Shown here: in pieces, positions 1 to 9,939 of the stretch
How the letters are laid out: every line of letters starts with the position of its first letter
Position numbering within the stretch: position 1 is the first letter of the stretch
DNA from: Zychaea mexicana
Lineage: Eukaryota; Mucoromycota; Mucoromycetes; Mucorales; Lichtheimiaceae
DNA: 64,000 nucleotides
Assembly: GCF_025766255.1 (NCBI RefSeq)
Contig: NW_026516732.1
Coordinates: 124,001 to 188,000 of the forward strand
Reading direction: 5' to 3'
Program-made: the position numbers and the translations under genes
The notes under the pieces: model-generated
Told to the model about the DNA's origin: nothing
Database searches by the model: none
Seen by the model: the letters and a program-made list of their open reading frames with translations, nothing else

Positions 1-248
1 TCACTGCTGGTAGCAGTGGCATTGTTGTTCCATTTCACATGGATTGCATCCTTGTCAGCTTTGGTCGAAAGAACTTTGCCCGAGCTGCTCGTGACATTAA
101 CCTGGGTATGCTGTTGCAGCTCGGCACTTGTCGAGTAGGACGAAAATCTCGGAATCCAACGAGGAGACACGTATTTTGACGAAGAAATGCGAGTGGTTGA
201 TAGAACACTGCGTCGAACCAGCGATCGTGCAAGGATAGGTGTAGCCAT
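1..248 (-). CDS. 5' part of a mitochondrial protein gene, possibly a carnitine-pathway 2-oxoglutarate dioxygenase
   Basis: The frame opens at an ATG at 248 and stays open to the left edge, so only about 82 N-terminal residues are visible. The first 45 residues are rich in Arg, Ser and Thr with almost no acidic residues (for example SLVRRSVLSTTR and WIPRFSSYSTS), a classic mitochondrial targeting sequence. The next part ends with AIHVKWNNNA. A hydrophobic-x-W-x-(D/N)-(G/N) pattern just after the presequence is typical of the N-terminal domain of gamma-butyrobetaine hydroxylase and trimethyllysine dioxygenase. The targeting signal is seen directly; the enzyme family is inference from one short motif. 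The EMC7 stop lies 226 bp upstream on the same strand. A longer overlapping reading of this stretch in another frame was judged a shadow. Confidence 0.5.
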   Translation of the reverse strand, partial: MATPILARSLVRRSVLSTTRISSSKYVSPRWIPRFSSYSTSAELQQHTQVNVTSSSGKVLSTKADKDAIHVKWNNNATATSS

Positions 249-473
249 TGGGAATAAGAGTTAGTCAGCTCCTTCCAGTCGGCGACCCCGAAGCAAGTTA
301 ATGCCTGTTTGTGCGGGGTGCGGAGCAAGGATATTTTTCGGTCCATCACGCCATATTTCTGTATGTAAAATGTGGGGAACAAGGTTTCGTTGTTGTGATG
401 GTAATAATGGTGATCAAAGTAGAGCATCTTTATCTAGTATTATGTAATAAAATGTACATGCAAGTTATCTGTT

Positions 474-1584
474 CTATCGTCGTCGCTGTTGTTGTGATTG
501 CAACTGCTGGTTTCGTGCATTGCTGAACATGTCTGACAGACTTGGCATATCGGACACCATCTTTTGGGCATCAGCCTGAGACTGGCTCATTTCCTTTAAT
601 GCTTCCGGATCTATAGTAGAACCCATATATCAGCTATTGTTCTTCCCTCTCCACCTTCATCCAACATCGATAATGATTAATTGCTATCAAACTTACCCAT
701 ATTTGCCATTATCTTTGGCAACACAAACATCATCAAAGCGCTGAATCCAATCATCAAGAACATTGGGTTCTTGAACATCGCAAGTACATTGAAACCTTTT
801 CGTTCCTGTAGCAGAACAACATCAGTATTGTTAGTATCGATATATTTTCTTTTACCTTTCTTTCTGATCTTCTCAACATTCAACACCACACACACAACGC
901 ATATTACAACTTACAACAAAGTAGGTGGCAGGTGCCTTTGCTCTTAACTCCAAAGGTTGCTCGACTGAGTATCCTCGCGATTCGAAGCTGGTGCCGTATC
1001 CAGTATATGCTGCCCGAGTAATACCTTGATCCTTAACAACATCCAAACGCAGCTATAACAGATGTTTATATGTTTAACATTATGCTTATTCAGGTAGCAC
1101 GCATAATACGTATTTTAGCAATGTTTTACCTTGGGAAACACGTAGTCGATTGCTTGTACTTCCAGTACATAGGATCCAGTATCTACATCAGGACTAAATA
1201 TACGATCCCACATTAATCAACTACCCAGTTTCAACAGCTTCGTTCTAAGTCTTCTTCCTTCTCCCTCCCCTGACAAAAATCATTCTTATCCTCATCGTGC
1301 TTACATTTCAAACTGGCCGTTAGCCGTTACAAGTGCCGAGTAAGCACCGCCATTGAGTGCAACTCGTGTAGTGGGTCGTAATTTTTTAATGTCTAAGCGT
1401 GCAAAATTCCAGTTCAATAAACTCTTCTAATTCCTGCAATTGAGTAGTTGTTATGAGAGGAAGAAATAGCAAGATAGTTACCCGGTAGAATAGCGTTAAT
1501 ACCGATCGATCCTGTTACCGTAGCCGATTCAGCGAGTGCCACTAAGCATCTGTTTGTACAGAGCCAAAAAAAAAATGTGAGCAT
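474..1584 (-). CDS. EMC7: ER membrane protein complex subunit 7 (EMC7)
   Basis: EMC7 is the lumenal beta-sandwich plus one-TM subunit of the ER membrane complex, which inserts and chaperones membrane proteins. Six exons can be joined in frame. The first starts at ATG 1584 with a Phe-rich signal peptide (MLTFFFWLC). The next carry the beta-sandwich (RVALNGGAYSALV, then DVDTGSYVLEVQAIDY, then QGITRAAYTGYGTSFESRGY, the last matching the family's aromatic segment before the membrane). Then comes the membrane segment (NPMFLMIGFSALMMFVLPK). After a final intron the cytosolic tail (DPEALKEMSQSQ...PSLSDMFSN) ends Gln/Arg-rich at the stop 474-476. Order and length (about 220 residues) fit the family. 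Some exon edges, notably the acceptor near 1403, are chosen for frame and family fit. A TATA-like element reads on the minus strand at 1641-1648. Confidence 0.88.
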
Positions 1585-1975
1585 TAATGCAATCAAGACG
1601 TAAGAAGAGAAATATTCAAAGATGCGTACGCTGCAATTAGTATAAATACACCAGGTGCTTTCACCATCGCGGTAATGTAAAGTATAATGTAGGAGGAGCA
1701 GTGGTTGGAAAAGAAACGCTATTGCTCGCCGCTCGACCTCTGCACGAAAATGTAGGACTTTATCCAATCAAATATAGGGGGCGAAGAAAGGAAATAGTAT
1801 TTTGCAATCGTTTGACAGTGATACTATCGGAAAGGCGCTGGTTTATATGCAGTAGAGTTTGTTACTGTACTGTTGATGATTAGATGCTCGTGTCGTTACA
1901 AAAGAGTGTGGTTTACATAGTAATAAAAGTACATATAATTGTTAAAGTCTACATATTCGAAAACATCGACTGCCG
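1585..1975. other. Intergenic spacer between EMC7 and the first MFS gene
   Basis: Both flanking genes are on the minus strand, so this holds the 3' flank of the MFS gene and the promoter of EMC7. The only recognisable element is the A/T-rich TATAAATA (plus-strand reading) at 1641-1648, about 55 bp upstream of the EMC7 start. No coding signal was seen. Confidence 0.5.
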
Positions 1976-4489
1976 CTACTGATTACTCCTTGACCACCAA
2001 GGTTTAGCATTCCGCATCCTCTCTCCATAAAAGTAAAGGTATGGTATACATGTTGCATAGAAAATAAGACTCGTAAGAGCGGCCACCGTACTATTTGTGA
2101 GTATGGACATGAATGGAAGTGTTAGAGTATAAATTTGGCTTTTTTTCCCGACATCATTGCAATGACTTACTAAGACCATCCATCACCAAGACCATCACGT
2201 ACTGATACCGATATAAGCGTAAATAACATGGCCATTATATTACGCGCAAAATTTCCCGTCGCCATCGCTAAAGTTATGTATGATAAAGCTTACTGTCAGC
2301 GGACAAAGTTGGACACGGATAGTACTACCAATTAACATTACCTGAAGCTGCGACCGGAAGATATGATTCAACAAGATACGAGTTACTGGTTACATTACCG
2401 TACATTGTTCCCAAAGACACTTGAGAATTATTTAAAAATCGTTAAATGTAAGAGCTCTCTTAAAGTAAAAGAATCGTTTTTTGGTATGGCAATAAAGAAC
2501 TTACTGATCAGGTATCCTACTAAAGGGACAAACCAATGTAACTTTGCATGAACGAACCAGCCATACATGAGTGCGCCGGCAACAATGAATGGAACGCAAC
2601 ACAAGACGGGAAGAAGTCGTTCTTCCACCTTGACTGTCCCATCCACACTTTTTGCTCGCAGCCGAACATAGTACCGGTCAGTCACCTGACCGGCAATTAT
2701 GGCACCAAGGATGTTTCCAATACCGCCAGTAAGATAAAGTAGGCCCATAGAGCCTTGATCAAAGTTATAAATTTCAGTGTACGTAGGAGACAAAATTGCG
2801 ACTAGGAAATAGAACCATCCAAAAGAAACAGAAAGGGGTAGGCACGTCAAGATGACATGTGGTCGCAGTAGAAGCATAAGTCCGCGAAGCTGACGATGGT
2901 GTATGAAAATCAAGTTGTAGGTTAGCCAAAATTCCAAAAATCACAATCTACGTTTTACCGCCAAGCTTCTCGTTCCAGCATGGATTATCATATAATATAA
3001 CATATGGGTGTACGTACTGGATCAAATTTCAGATATGCAATTCGTTCTTTCATTGTCTCGGGCTTTACTCTATCGGGTTGATAGAGGGATTCTCTAACGA
3101 TCAATGCATTTAGGAGTAAAACGACACCTCCAATGATTGTACATATATAAAAAATCCAGCGCCAACCCAAGTATTTCGAGACATAACCACCCACGAGTGG
3201 CCCAACGGCAGGACCAGTCACTGTACTACGGTCATGGTATTGGTTCCAATTAGTCTTTAATTTACTTTCTTTCAAAAACCATGGCGAAAGTTACGCTCTT
3301 ACCCAAGAGTCAGTAAGCTCATTGCCTTGCCTCGTTCATGTGGCAAAAATAAATCCGCGATAGTTCCGCCGCCGACGGTCATTCCTAGCAGACGTGTGGG
3401 GATAGTTACAATATATTAGAATGTACGATGGGAAGAATATCGTGAGACATGAATGAAGAAAAAAAACTGATTTGACCAGTATACCTGCTGAAGAAGAAAC
3501 TCCTTGTAAAGTACGCATGACGAAGAAAAGAGCAAGGTTTTTGGAGACACCACAGACAATTGTAGTCACGGTGTAGATTAACATACTGATAAGGTACACA
3601 GGTCTGCAATCCGTTATCACAGTGTAAGCCGGAGTCAATATACATTAGAAATTTTTGCGGTGAGTATACGTGTATATAATGCATCCATATAAAAAGCTTA
3701 ATTGCAATGTTGATGAAATACCTTCGACCAACGCGCTCACTTAATGGTGACCAGATTAATGGCTATACCGTTAAATTCGAATTCCATTGAGCTTTTTTAC
3801 CTAGGTACAAAAAATTCAAGTTCGTAGAAACCTTACCGCTAGTGCCATAGCTGCCACGTACAATGCGATGGTTGCATTCATGACCTAGTTTCTACCATCA
3901 GTATGTTGTTCATTTTCAAAACCAAGAAACCCTCGCATACATACAGTCAAAGTGGTGCCAAAGTACTCTTGTAGATCTTGGATAGCAGGCATCTATGTAC
4001 AAGTGTTCGAACAAAGAGGATAATCAGGTGAACTTGCTGCTAGTGTGCAATATTTGCATTTTTCTATAGAATTTTCTAACTGTTTCCTTACGTAAATTGA
4101 TGATGTAAAGTAACCGAGAAATGCATTGATGAAAACCATTCCAAAGTTACCCCACTTTCTTAATTTGGACCAGTTCTATATTATAAGCCAGTTTTAGTCA
4201 ATGTGTTAGCATCCAATACATGTTACTGAAGCGTTATGCAACATGTATCTCTTTTACGCTATCTCTTATGCATATAATGTATGGTAAATTATAATTATGC
4301 TGATGTGTGATTAAATCGAACCTTTGGATCCTTCGGGTCGTCACCAGCGGCAGCTACTACCGCTTTTTCTGCCGCTGTATCTTGTTCATTTGTCTTTTCA
4401 CCCAGCTTCAATGTACCTTGCGCTGGTTCTGCTTTTAGGCTTTCTACAATAGATGCACCAGTAGATTGAATGGTCGTTTGATCGTCCAT
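1976..4489 (-). CDS. DHA1-type MFS drug:H+ antiporter-like transporter, copy 1
   Basis: A 12-TM major facilitator transporter, presumably plasma-membrane and exporting small molecules with proton antiport; the substrate cannot be told from sequence. It starts at ATG 4489 with a hydrophilic, Ala/Glu-rich N-tail, then is split into many short exons. Landmarks in order are: NWSKLRKWGNFGMVFINAF (TM1), MPAIQDLQEYFGTTLT, PLIWSPLSERVGRR (motif A, loop 2-3), GPAVGPLVGGYVSKYLGWRW (motif C in TM5, diagnostic of antiporters of the DHA1 group), the central loop around RVKPETMKERIAYL, and the C-terminal half from 2937 to the stop at 1976-1978 ending PWWSRSNQ. A second gene at 32442-34599 shares the architecture, the intron layout and the C-terminal NAKPW motif, so the two are paralogs. 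Exon edges are partly inferred. Confidence 0.85.
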
Positions 4490-5808
4490 GAGTGAAAAGA
4501 GTTACTAAATATCGAGATGGTGTCTGAATCATCATAAATACTGAGCGGAGATTACTCTTTTTAGATATCTTGAGTAACATGGTTGACTTGCGTGTGGAAA
4601 TGTACAATCCACTGGTGACAAATCAACGGGGAAACGTTGACCGAGTGCAAAACGGCAACTGTGCTTCTTTTTCTTTTTTATTAAGAGGGGTTACCTTCAT
4701 TGAATTGGTGAAAATATATTGTGCCATCACCCATTATAAATCTTACACTATATCGAAGTGATCCATCTCATCCATTGTTCGTAACAGAGCTAACTAATAC
4801 ATCAAACAACAAAGCGAGGTAAAGATGCGCTGGAGCCATAAAGCGCTGGCGTATAATAAAAGTGCCGCATCTGATGTAACACAGAAGCCTTACCAAAAGT
4901 ATACACGCTTTCCAATTTTGACAGACGGGAGTAAGGGGGCCACAGCTGTACAAAACAATTTAAACATGTATAATAATAGCGTGCGTGAAGAATAATCTTT
5001 TTTCTGTCTGTAACCTTCCTGTACGCTACTGTTGATAGATAAATAGTTTCCTTTTTGTTTTTTACAGGTAAACGAAGAAAGAGACGTAAAGCATCACCGC
5101 CTTCCTATTACTTTATAAGTACACGGAGCAGCACTCTTGTCACCAACAGACTTATTGACCGCCGTGGCTTGCCTGTCAAAGTATGCTTTATGGGGCAAAT
5201 CATCTCAAACTGTCTAATAATGCAAAGCAACAGGGTCTCTGAGGATGAACCGTTGCACAAAAAATGTTGGCTGCTTATATGGGAGATTAAGTTCGACCCC
5301 GCTGACTGGCAGACTTTTAGAGAAAATACCAGCTGCTCGCTTTGCTATTTGAATTCAAAATAGTTTTCCTTTCAGAGTTTCTCAACCATTCAATCCTCAC
5401 GAAAATTGTTGGCGGCACTCTCAAAATAAAATATCACAAACTAGAATTAAACAGATACCGGGGAAAATGTGGAGTCAATTACGTAGATAGATTTTTTATA
5501 ATAAATGAAAACTTTATGTTATGCTATGGTGATTGCTTCTATTGGACGTACGTACAACGTAGCTATGGAGCGATAAAATTGGAGGATGACGAAAAATGTG
5601 GATTTCTGCTATTATCATAAAAACGTAATTTTGTCAGAACCCTTCGTTAAAAGATGTATAGAATTTGTCGTTGTACCAGGGACGCTATCTAGATACAAAA
5701 CGTATCCCGACTGATCTGGAACGACATCCATGGCATGAAGCTTTAGGCGCGTTATGTAAACACAAGTATGTATGGGTCATGGAAACTTGAGATTAGCTAG
5801 ATAATTCC
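4490..5808. other. Spacer with AT-rich DNA and a possible coding relic
   Basis: The first 500 bp hold the promoter side of the MFS gene and nothing recognisable. A plus-strand stretch at 5055-5620 looks more protein-like and is listed separately. From 5620 to 5808 I see no coding signal; the 31-bp tandem repeat begins at the right end. Confidence 0.4.
5055..5620 (+). pseudogene. Possible relic of a retroelement-type coding sequence
   Basis: Two overlapping plus-strand frames (5055-5363 and 5342-5620) together give about 190 residues without a domain I can name with confidence. The end of the first frame, ADWQTFRENTSCSLC, has the W-x(n)-C-x2-C shape seen near the C-terminus of LINE reverse transcriptases, where a short zinc-binding stretch follows conserved tryptophans. 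No reverse-transcriptase or endonuclease core is present nearby and no promoter or start is convincing. It could instead be a chance open region. What is seen is only the two frames and the Cys/Trp pattern; the retroelement reading is inference. Confidence 0.22.
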
Positions 5809-6152
5809 AAGCGAAATAGCCCTCAAAGAGTGGCGATCCAAGCGAAGCAACCCTCAAACAGTGGCGATTTAAGCGAAATAGCCCTCAAATGGTGGCGATC
5901 CAAGCGAAATAGCCCTCAAATGGTGGCGATCCAAACGAAATAGCCCTCAAACAGTGGCGATCCAAGCGAAATAGCCCTCAAATGGTGGCGATCCAAACGA
6001 AATAGCCCTCAAACAGTGGCGATCGAAGCGAAAGAGCCTTCAAACAGTGGCGATCGAAGCGAAATAGCCCTCATACAGTGGTGATCCAAACGAAATAGCC
6101 CTCAAATAAGTGGTGATCCAAACGAAATAGCCCTCAAATAAGTGGCCCTGAT
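5809..6152. repeat. Minisatellite: 11 tandem copies of a 31-bp unit
   Basis: The unit begins aagcgaaatagccctcaaa and ends gtggcgatcc. Copies start at 5809, 5840, 5871, 5902, 5933, 5964, 5995, 6026, 6057, 6088 and 6120. Most units are exactly 31 bp; the last two gain one base at the aaa/taagt position. Variation is concentrated in two places: aagcg versus aaacg at the start, and a two-base switch (tggt/cagt) in the middle. Alternate variants are interleaved, as if pairs of units had been duplicated together. The period is not a multiple of three and stops occur in the frames, so it is not coding. There are no unique spacers, which excludes CRISPR. Confidence 0.95.
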
Positions 6153-7040
6153 CGCAGAAAATAAATAGTTGAAGGTACTATGGTGAGCGGCATGGGTCTG
6201 GTTTGTCGTTACAACCGCTGCCACTGTTTCGATGAAATCATTTCTCTTCAATGTTTAATAACTGGTGCTGATAACATAGCAAACCTCAGAACGTCGCGTT
6301 TAAATCCATAAATGATCGTCTCGAATTGCTGACGGCATTGCTGGAGTAACGTTTGTTAAAGTGTGGTGTGTGACAATGAGTTCGTGGTGTAAGTCGAAGA
6401 ATGATCTCGTCAGATGAGAGATGAAGTAAGTTTGGAAAACATGCGAAAAAGATCTACAAGAAGATAGGGTCGTCTAGAACTTTGTGAGCAATTTCAATCA
6501 AATTATCTGGGTTGACAAGAGTGGTGTGTCTTTGTGAGTCAAAGGCTTGTTTACTGTGCTGAGAATTGCTGGTAGCTCGAAATACTGCCATTAATCCTTT
6601 AAGTTGCTGACGATTTGTCGTAGGTGAGCAATCATAATAAGCAATAACGTCAGCCATACGTATACGACAATGTTGTAAGTTCGGAAAGTTCGTATAACGA
6701 TGCGGAGTGGTAATGGCCATGTAGGTTCAACGGTAGCTGTGTTGACATGTGCGAACCATATCCAGATTTGTAAGAATGTTGTAGGCCAGCCATGCAAGTA
6801 TACTCTAACGCATGATATCCAGTAGGCTAGATTATCAAAGGACACTCTATAATAATGTCGTGGATTAACAAGTGTTGTATTATACATAGTCAGCAGCGAA
6901 GATATGCTCGATTCTAGAAACGCTTCCTCATCTAAACGATAGCAACGACTTCTTTCTAATTCATCGCACAGAATACTCGAGGGTCGGCAGATTATCTGAT
7001 TCATTTTCATGGCTCCATTAATGCGAGCTGATACTGTATA
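6153..7040. other. Spacer between minisatellite and the 1.9-kb repeat, with unassigned minus-strand open frames
   Basis: Two overlapping minus-strand open frames cover 6454-7091. The upstream one begins at 7091 inside the 1.9-kb repeat and runs 166 residues with many aromatic residues (RVYLHGWPTTFLQIWIWF). The downstream frame covers 6454-6720. Neither has a domain I recognise, and the frame change between them would need an intron or a frameshift. A degraded gene is possible, but I cannot support a function. Confidence 0.25.
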
Positions 7041-8103
7041 TACTTCGTACTCAAAGTGCACAAAGGGATGGCAAGTGAACAAGATAATCAATGGAGCAAC
7101 AAATTCCGCGCAAAAGGATCAAGAGATGTAAAAAGTCATCGTTTATAGTGTTAATCTTCTGACCGTCCCAATTGATCTTGAACGTTGCTAGAACCGCACA
7201 AAATCGAACGGACCGATTTACTTTATCAGCAGCAATGAAAAAAAAAAGGATGAGTCAACTTCACTAGCGGCAGTGGATACTTATTTACGAGCGGGTCAGC
7301 GCATCTGCAGCAGCACATACTTGAGATGAGGATGGAACTTTTGCAGCAGCAGCATAAACTGAGATGAAGGGTGATACCTTACCAGCAGCAGTATAAATTC
7401 GAGATGGAGGGAAGAGGTTACACGGCGTAGTTCAAAGAACTGTTGGCGGATGGCGAAAATGGTTGACGAGCACAGAATAAAATAAAAGGCAACGGGTAAT
7501 TTTTATACTAGTGCAGCGATGGGGTCCAGTGTGTTGTATCTATGCCCGCACACGCACAACATTATGCGCCACACATACAGTCAAAAGGTACTAATAAAAT
7601 GGAATAGTCTGTGGACTACGCTATACTGTTTACCTTAATGGGTGAAGGAATGGAAACTGGCCGCTGCTGGGAGGATCGTGTTCTGATGTTTACTAGAGCT
7701 TGATCAGGAACAACTGATGCCGGAAAATCTATCAAGTTAAATATTTTGGCAGTCATTTCTACATTGCCATTTTGTTGCTCGCCGAAAAGCATTTCTTCCG
7801 TGAATCTACTTGCTCATTCGCATTCGTGTCTTTGTCTTTCGCTTGACACGGTGCCGTGCACGGACCCCCTCACAACCAAGCGGCGACAGCATCGGAGGTA
7901 CAGCTGCCATAGTGAGAGACACGTACCACTACCGCAGAAGCACGCTTTGTCTACTTGACCTTCAAGTATACCACTCCTTTCATTTCCTTTGGTGCTGTAT
8001 CGCCTGCTATGCCATAGTAGGCAACCCACAAGTTGATACGCAACCCGTTATCTGGGCCAATGAAAATTCACGGGGATTTGAAGTCCCGAACGAGAAAAAT
8101 GTC

Positions 8104-8111
8104 TATATAAA
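8104..8111 (+). promoter_or_regulatory. TATA box of the small membrane-protein gene (copy 1)
   Basis: TATATAAA sits 89 bp before the ATG at 8200 and is followed by a strongly pyrimidine-rich leader (tttcttttttctcttctctt). That arrangement is typical of well-expressed fungal genes. The element and leader are unchanged in copy 2 at 53200-53207. Confidence 0.6.
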
Positions 8112-8199
8112 GCGAGCAATTTCGCCTTTCTTTTTTCTCTTCTCTTCAGTTCGTTTTGGTACAGCTTTGGTCTGTAGTACAGATGCACTGCTCTGTGCC

Positions 8200-8382
8200 A
8201 TGATCGGGTCATTGCTTGTGCTGGCTATTGTCATAATTCTTCTGATGATCGGCAGATTCAGTGGTCCGCGCCCTGAAGAAAATTTGCAATATATACCAGT
8301 GGGAATGTGGTCATATACTCCGGCAGCCGATCGTGAACCTTCGGGTGCATGTGATGCCAACGGTATATGTTGGGATAATTGA
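8200..8382 (+). CDS. 60-residue single-pass membrane protein carried by the 1.9-kb repeat (intact copy)
   Basis: From ATG 8200 the frame gives 60 residues. It starts with a strongly hydrophobic segment of about 17 residues (SLLVLAIVIILLMIG), then RFSGPRPEENLQYIP, and a soluble tail with two cysteines in GACDANGIC ending WDN. A TATA box and pyrimidine-rich leader precede it and an A/T-rich region with AATAAA-like sequences follows, so it looks like a complete small transcription unit. The frame is open further upstream, to 7810, but the promoter signals argue for the short form; an upstream exon cannot be excluded. No family is recognised. The second copy (53296) carries a net one-base loss just after the membrane segment and is truncated to 24 residues. 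Confidence 0.5.
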   Translation: MIGSLLVLAIVIILLMIGRFSGPRPEENLQYIPVGMWSYTPAADREPSGACDANGICWDN

Positions 8383-8985
8383 AACGAACTTTTTTTTTAT
8401 TATTTATTACACACAAATAAGAAAATGATAAACAAAATAAAAAATATATTTTTCTTTTTCGCAATTTCCGCATAAACGTTTTACCGCTTTTTGCTTCGCC
8501 TTTTTTTTATGTGCACGACAAGTTCCTTTTTCTTTTTTCGCGAACAAAATACCAAATACTCCCCCTCCGTCCATCCTTTCACAGCTCCGTGCTAAACAAA
8601 GCGGGGAACAGTGACAGTGGCTCTGTATCGTAGTCGACAGTAACACGATCACAACGCGCTTTATCATACTTTGGCACTCTTTTCACTCTCTGTGTTCGCC
8701 TAAATTGCCAAAGCAATTGTCAAGAAGAAAAACTGTTACCGAGGACCCTCCTTTAGAAAGAGATTATTTTAAAAGAGACAATGTCAGAGCATACGTCAAC
8801 AGACTTGTGTAATTTGCCAGATCTGTAAATTGGAATGGTTTTTTTTTTCAGCTGTTCGTCTCTCTCAGTCTTCCTGCACGTAGCTTATATCACAACACGA
8901 TTTTCTTAGCATTTTGGTTTTCACCTGGATCGAAAAACCTGGACTGACCATTTGTGATGCGCCTGCTTTCAAAGCGTGATTCTTG

Positions 8986-9348
8986 GACCCAACGTCACTT
9001 CCAAGAGGCGACAAGAAGGCGATAAAGCTCGCGCAATAAGCGCGCAAATAGTTCTCATGTTAAACGCGTTGTAAACTCTTTGGTCTGCTCAAATTTGTTC
9101 CTTTTGAGTAGTTCGTTGATGACGCCTGTTTCATAAATAGAGTTTGATGTTGGTGAGTAGTTCTTATGTTAATGTGGTACGAAGCCGTTTGATGCTCACA
9201 GATGCAACAGTAATGAGGAATATTACTCACCACTGTAACGTTTTTTAGCGGTGCAAAAGAGCAGGAAGGGAAAGAATCAATTGGCATTGCTAAGACTGAT
9301 AATAATCAGAAATATTTTATATCAACGAAAGGAGCCATCTTGCTCGCT
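8986..9348. other. Spacer after repeat copy 1
   Basis: Begins where homology to copy 2 stops. Short open frames on the minus strand (8865-9047 and 9060-9287) have no recognisable features. Nothing supported. Confidence 0.4.
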
Positions 9349-9563
9349 TTATCCGATTTCTTCTTCTTCCAAATGAACCTGCACTTGATGAATATGCGAT
9401 GCCACTACTGCATTGGTATTATCATTGCCGTCTGGATTCTTCTTGTTGTTTTGCTTCTTGATTGAACCATCATCAGGACAAATATGACACGTCTTTAGAA
9501 ATCACGCTGATGATACGTATAACACTACATAATCTTTTGGGATACTCCTGCCTCTTTAGCCAT
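9349..9563 (-). CDS. Candidate tiny two-exon gene, unknown product
   Basis: A minus-strand stretch ending at a TAA at 9349-9351 reads as a hydrophilic tail with an acidic end (HIHQVQVHLEEEEIG) preceded by a Lys/Asn-rich run. A possible first exon starts at ATG 9563 (MAKEAG) and would join in frame through a 57-bp intron with a weak GTATCC donor. The product would be about 50 residues and contain CHIC. The composition looks biased rather than random, but there is no family match and the splice is weak. It may equally be the end of a longer gene or not a gene. Confidence 0.2.
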
Positions 9564-9939
9564 TGTACTCCCCTCTGTTTTAAGATATAATCTTGCGTAT
9601 GTACGAAATGGTCAAGCCTGTTTGCTCTCTTCTACAGCATTAAAACTTATTTCCAATTATAAACGTGTTATGTAATGCAGTTAAAAAAACTTTATGAACA
9701 AACTTTAAATAATAGATAGAAGCGTGGGATATTGAGTAGGGTTGATTTACTATATGCGACAAGGATGAATGTAGTATGAGGGAAAGAGAAAAAGCAACAA
9801 CGTAGGAATAAGGAGAAGAAGAAAGGGAATGAATTACATAGGATGTACTTTTTTTTGGGGGGGAAAGGGTGCGGATGCTAGTGCGAAGTGAATGGGAGTG
9901 TGCAAGGTGAAGGAGTTAATGGTTATAGTGTATAGTGGT
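9564..9939. other. 3' flank of HOM3
   Basis: Purine-rich on the plus strand, with a g-run near 9858. It holds the 3' untranslated region of HOM3 (minus strand); nothing else was seen. Confidence 0.4.

Larger units (their letters stand above)
7041..8985 (+). repeat. 1.9-kb dispersed direct repeat, copy 1
   Basis: The sequence from tacttcgtactcaaagtgca (7041) to gcgtgattcttg (8985) is repeated in the same orientation at 52185-54052 with high identity broken by small indels. Homology starts and stops abruptly at both ends. I found no terminal inverted repeats, no convincing target-site duplication and no transposase, so the type of element is unknown. The best-conserved part (about 8020-8470 against 53110-53530) contains a TATA box, a pyrimidine-rich leader and a small reading frame. 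Copy 1 has three imperfect units of about 38 bp at 7300-7425 where copy 2 has about one. Segmental duplication and a non-autonomous mobile element are both possible. Confidence 0.9.

Noticed and set aside
35..427. 130-residue minus-strand frame overlapping the left-edge gene
   Set aside because: The alternative frame from 248 has a clean targeting sequence and continuous protein-like sequence to the edge; the longer frame has no such features.
5809..6152. Possible CRISPR array from regular 31-bp repeats
   Set aside because: Units abut with no unique spacers, vary internally, and the genome is eukaryotic.
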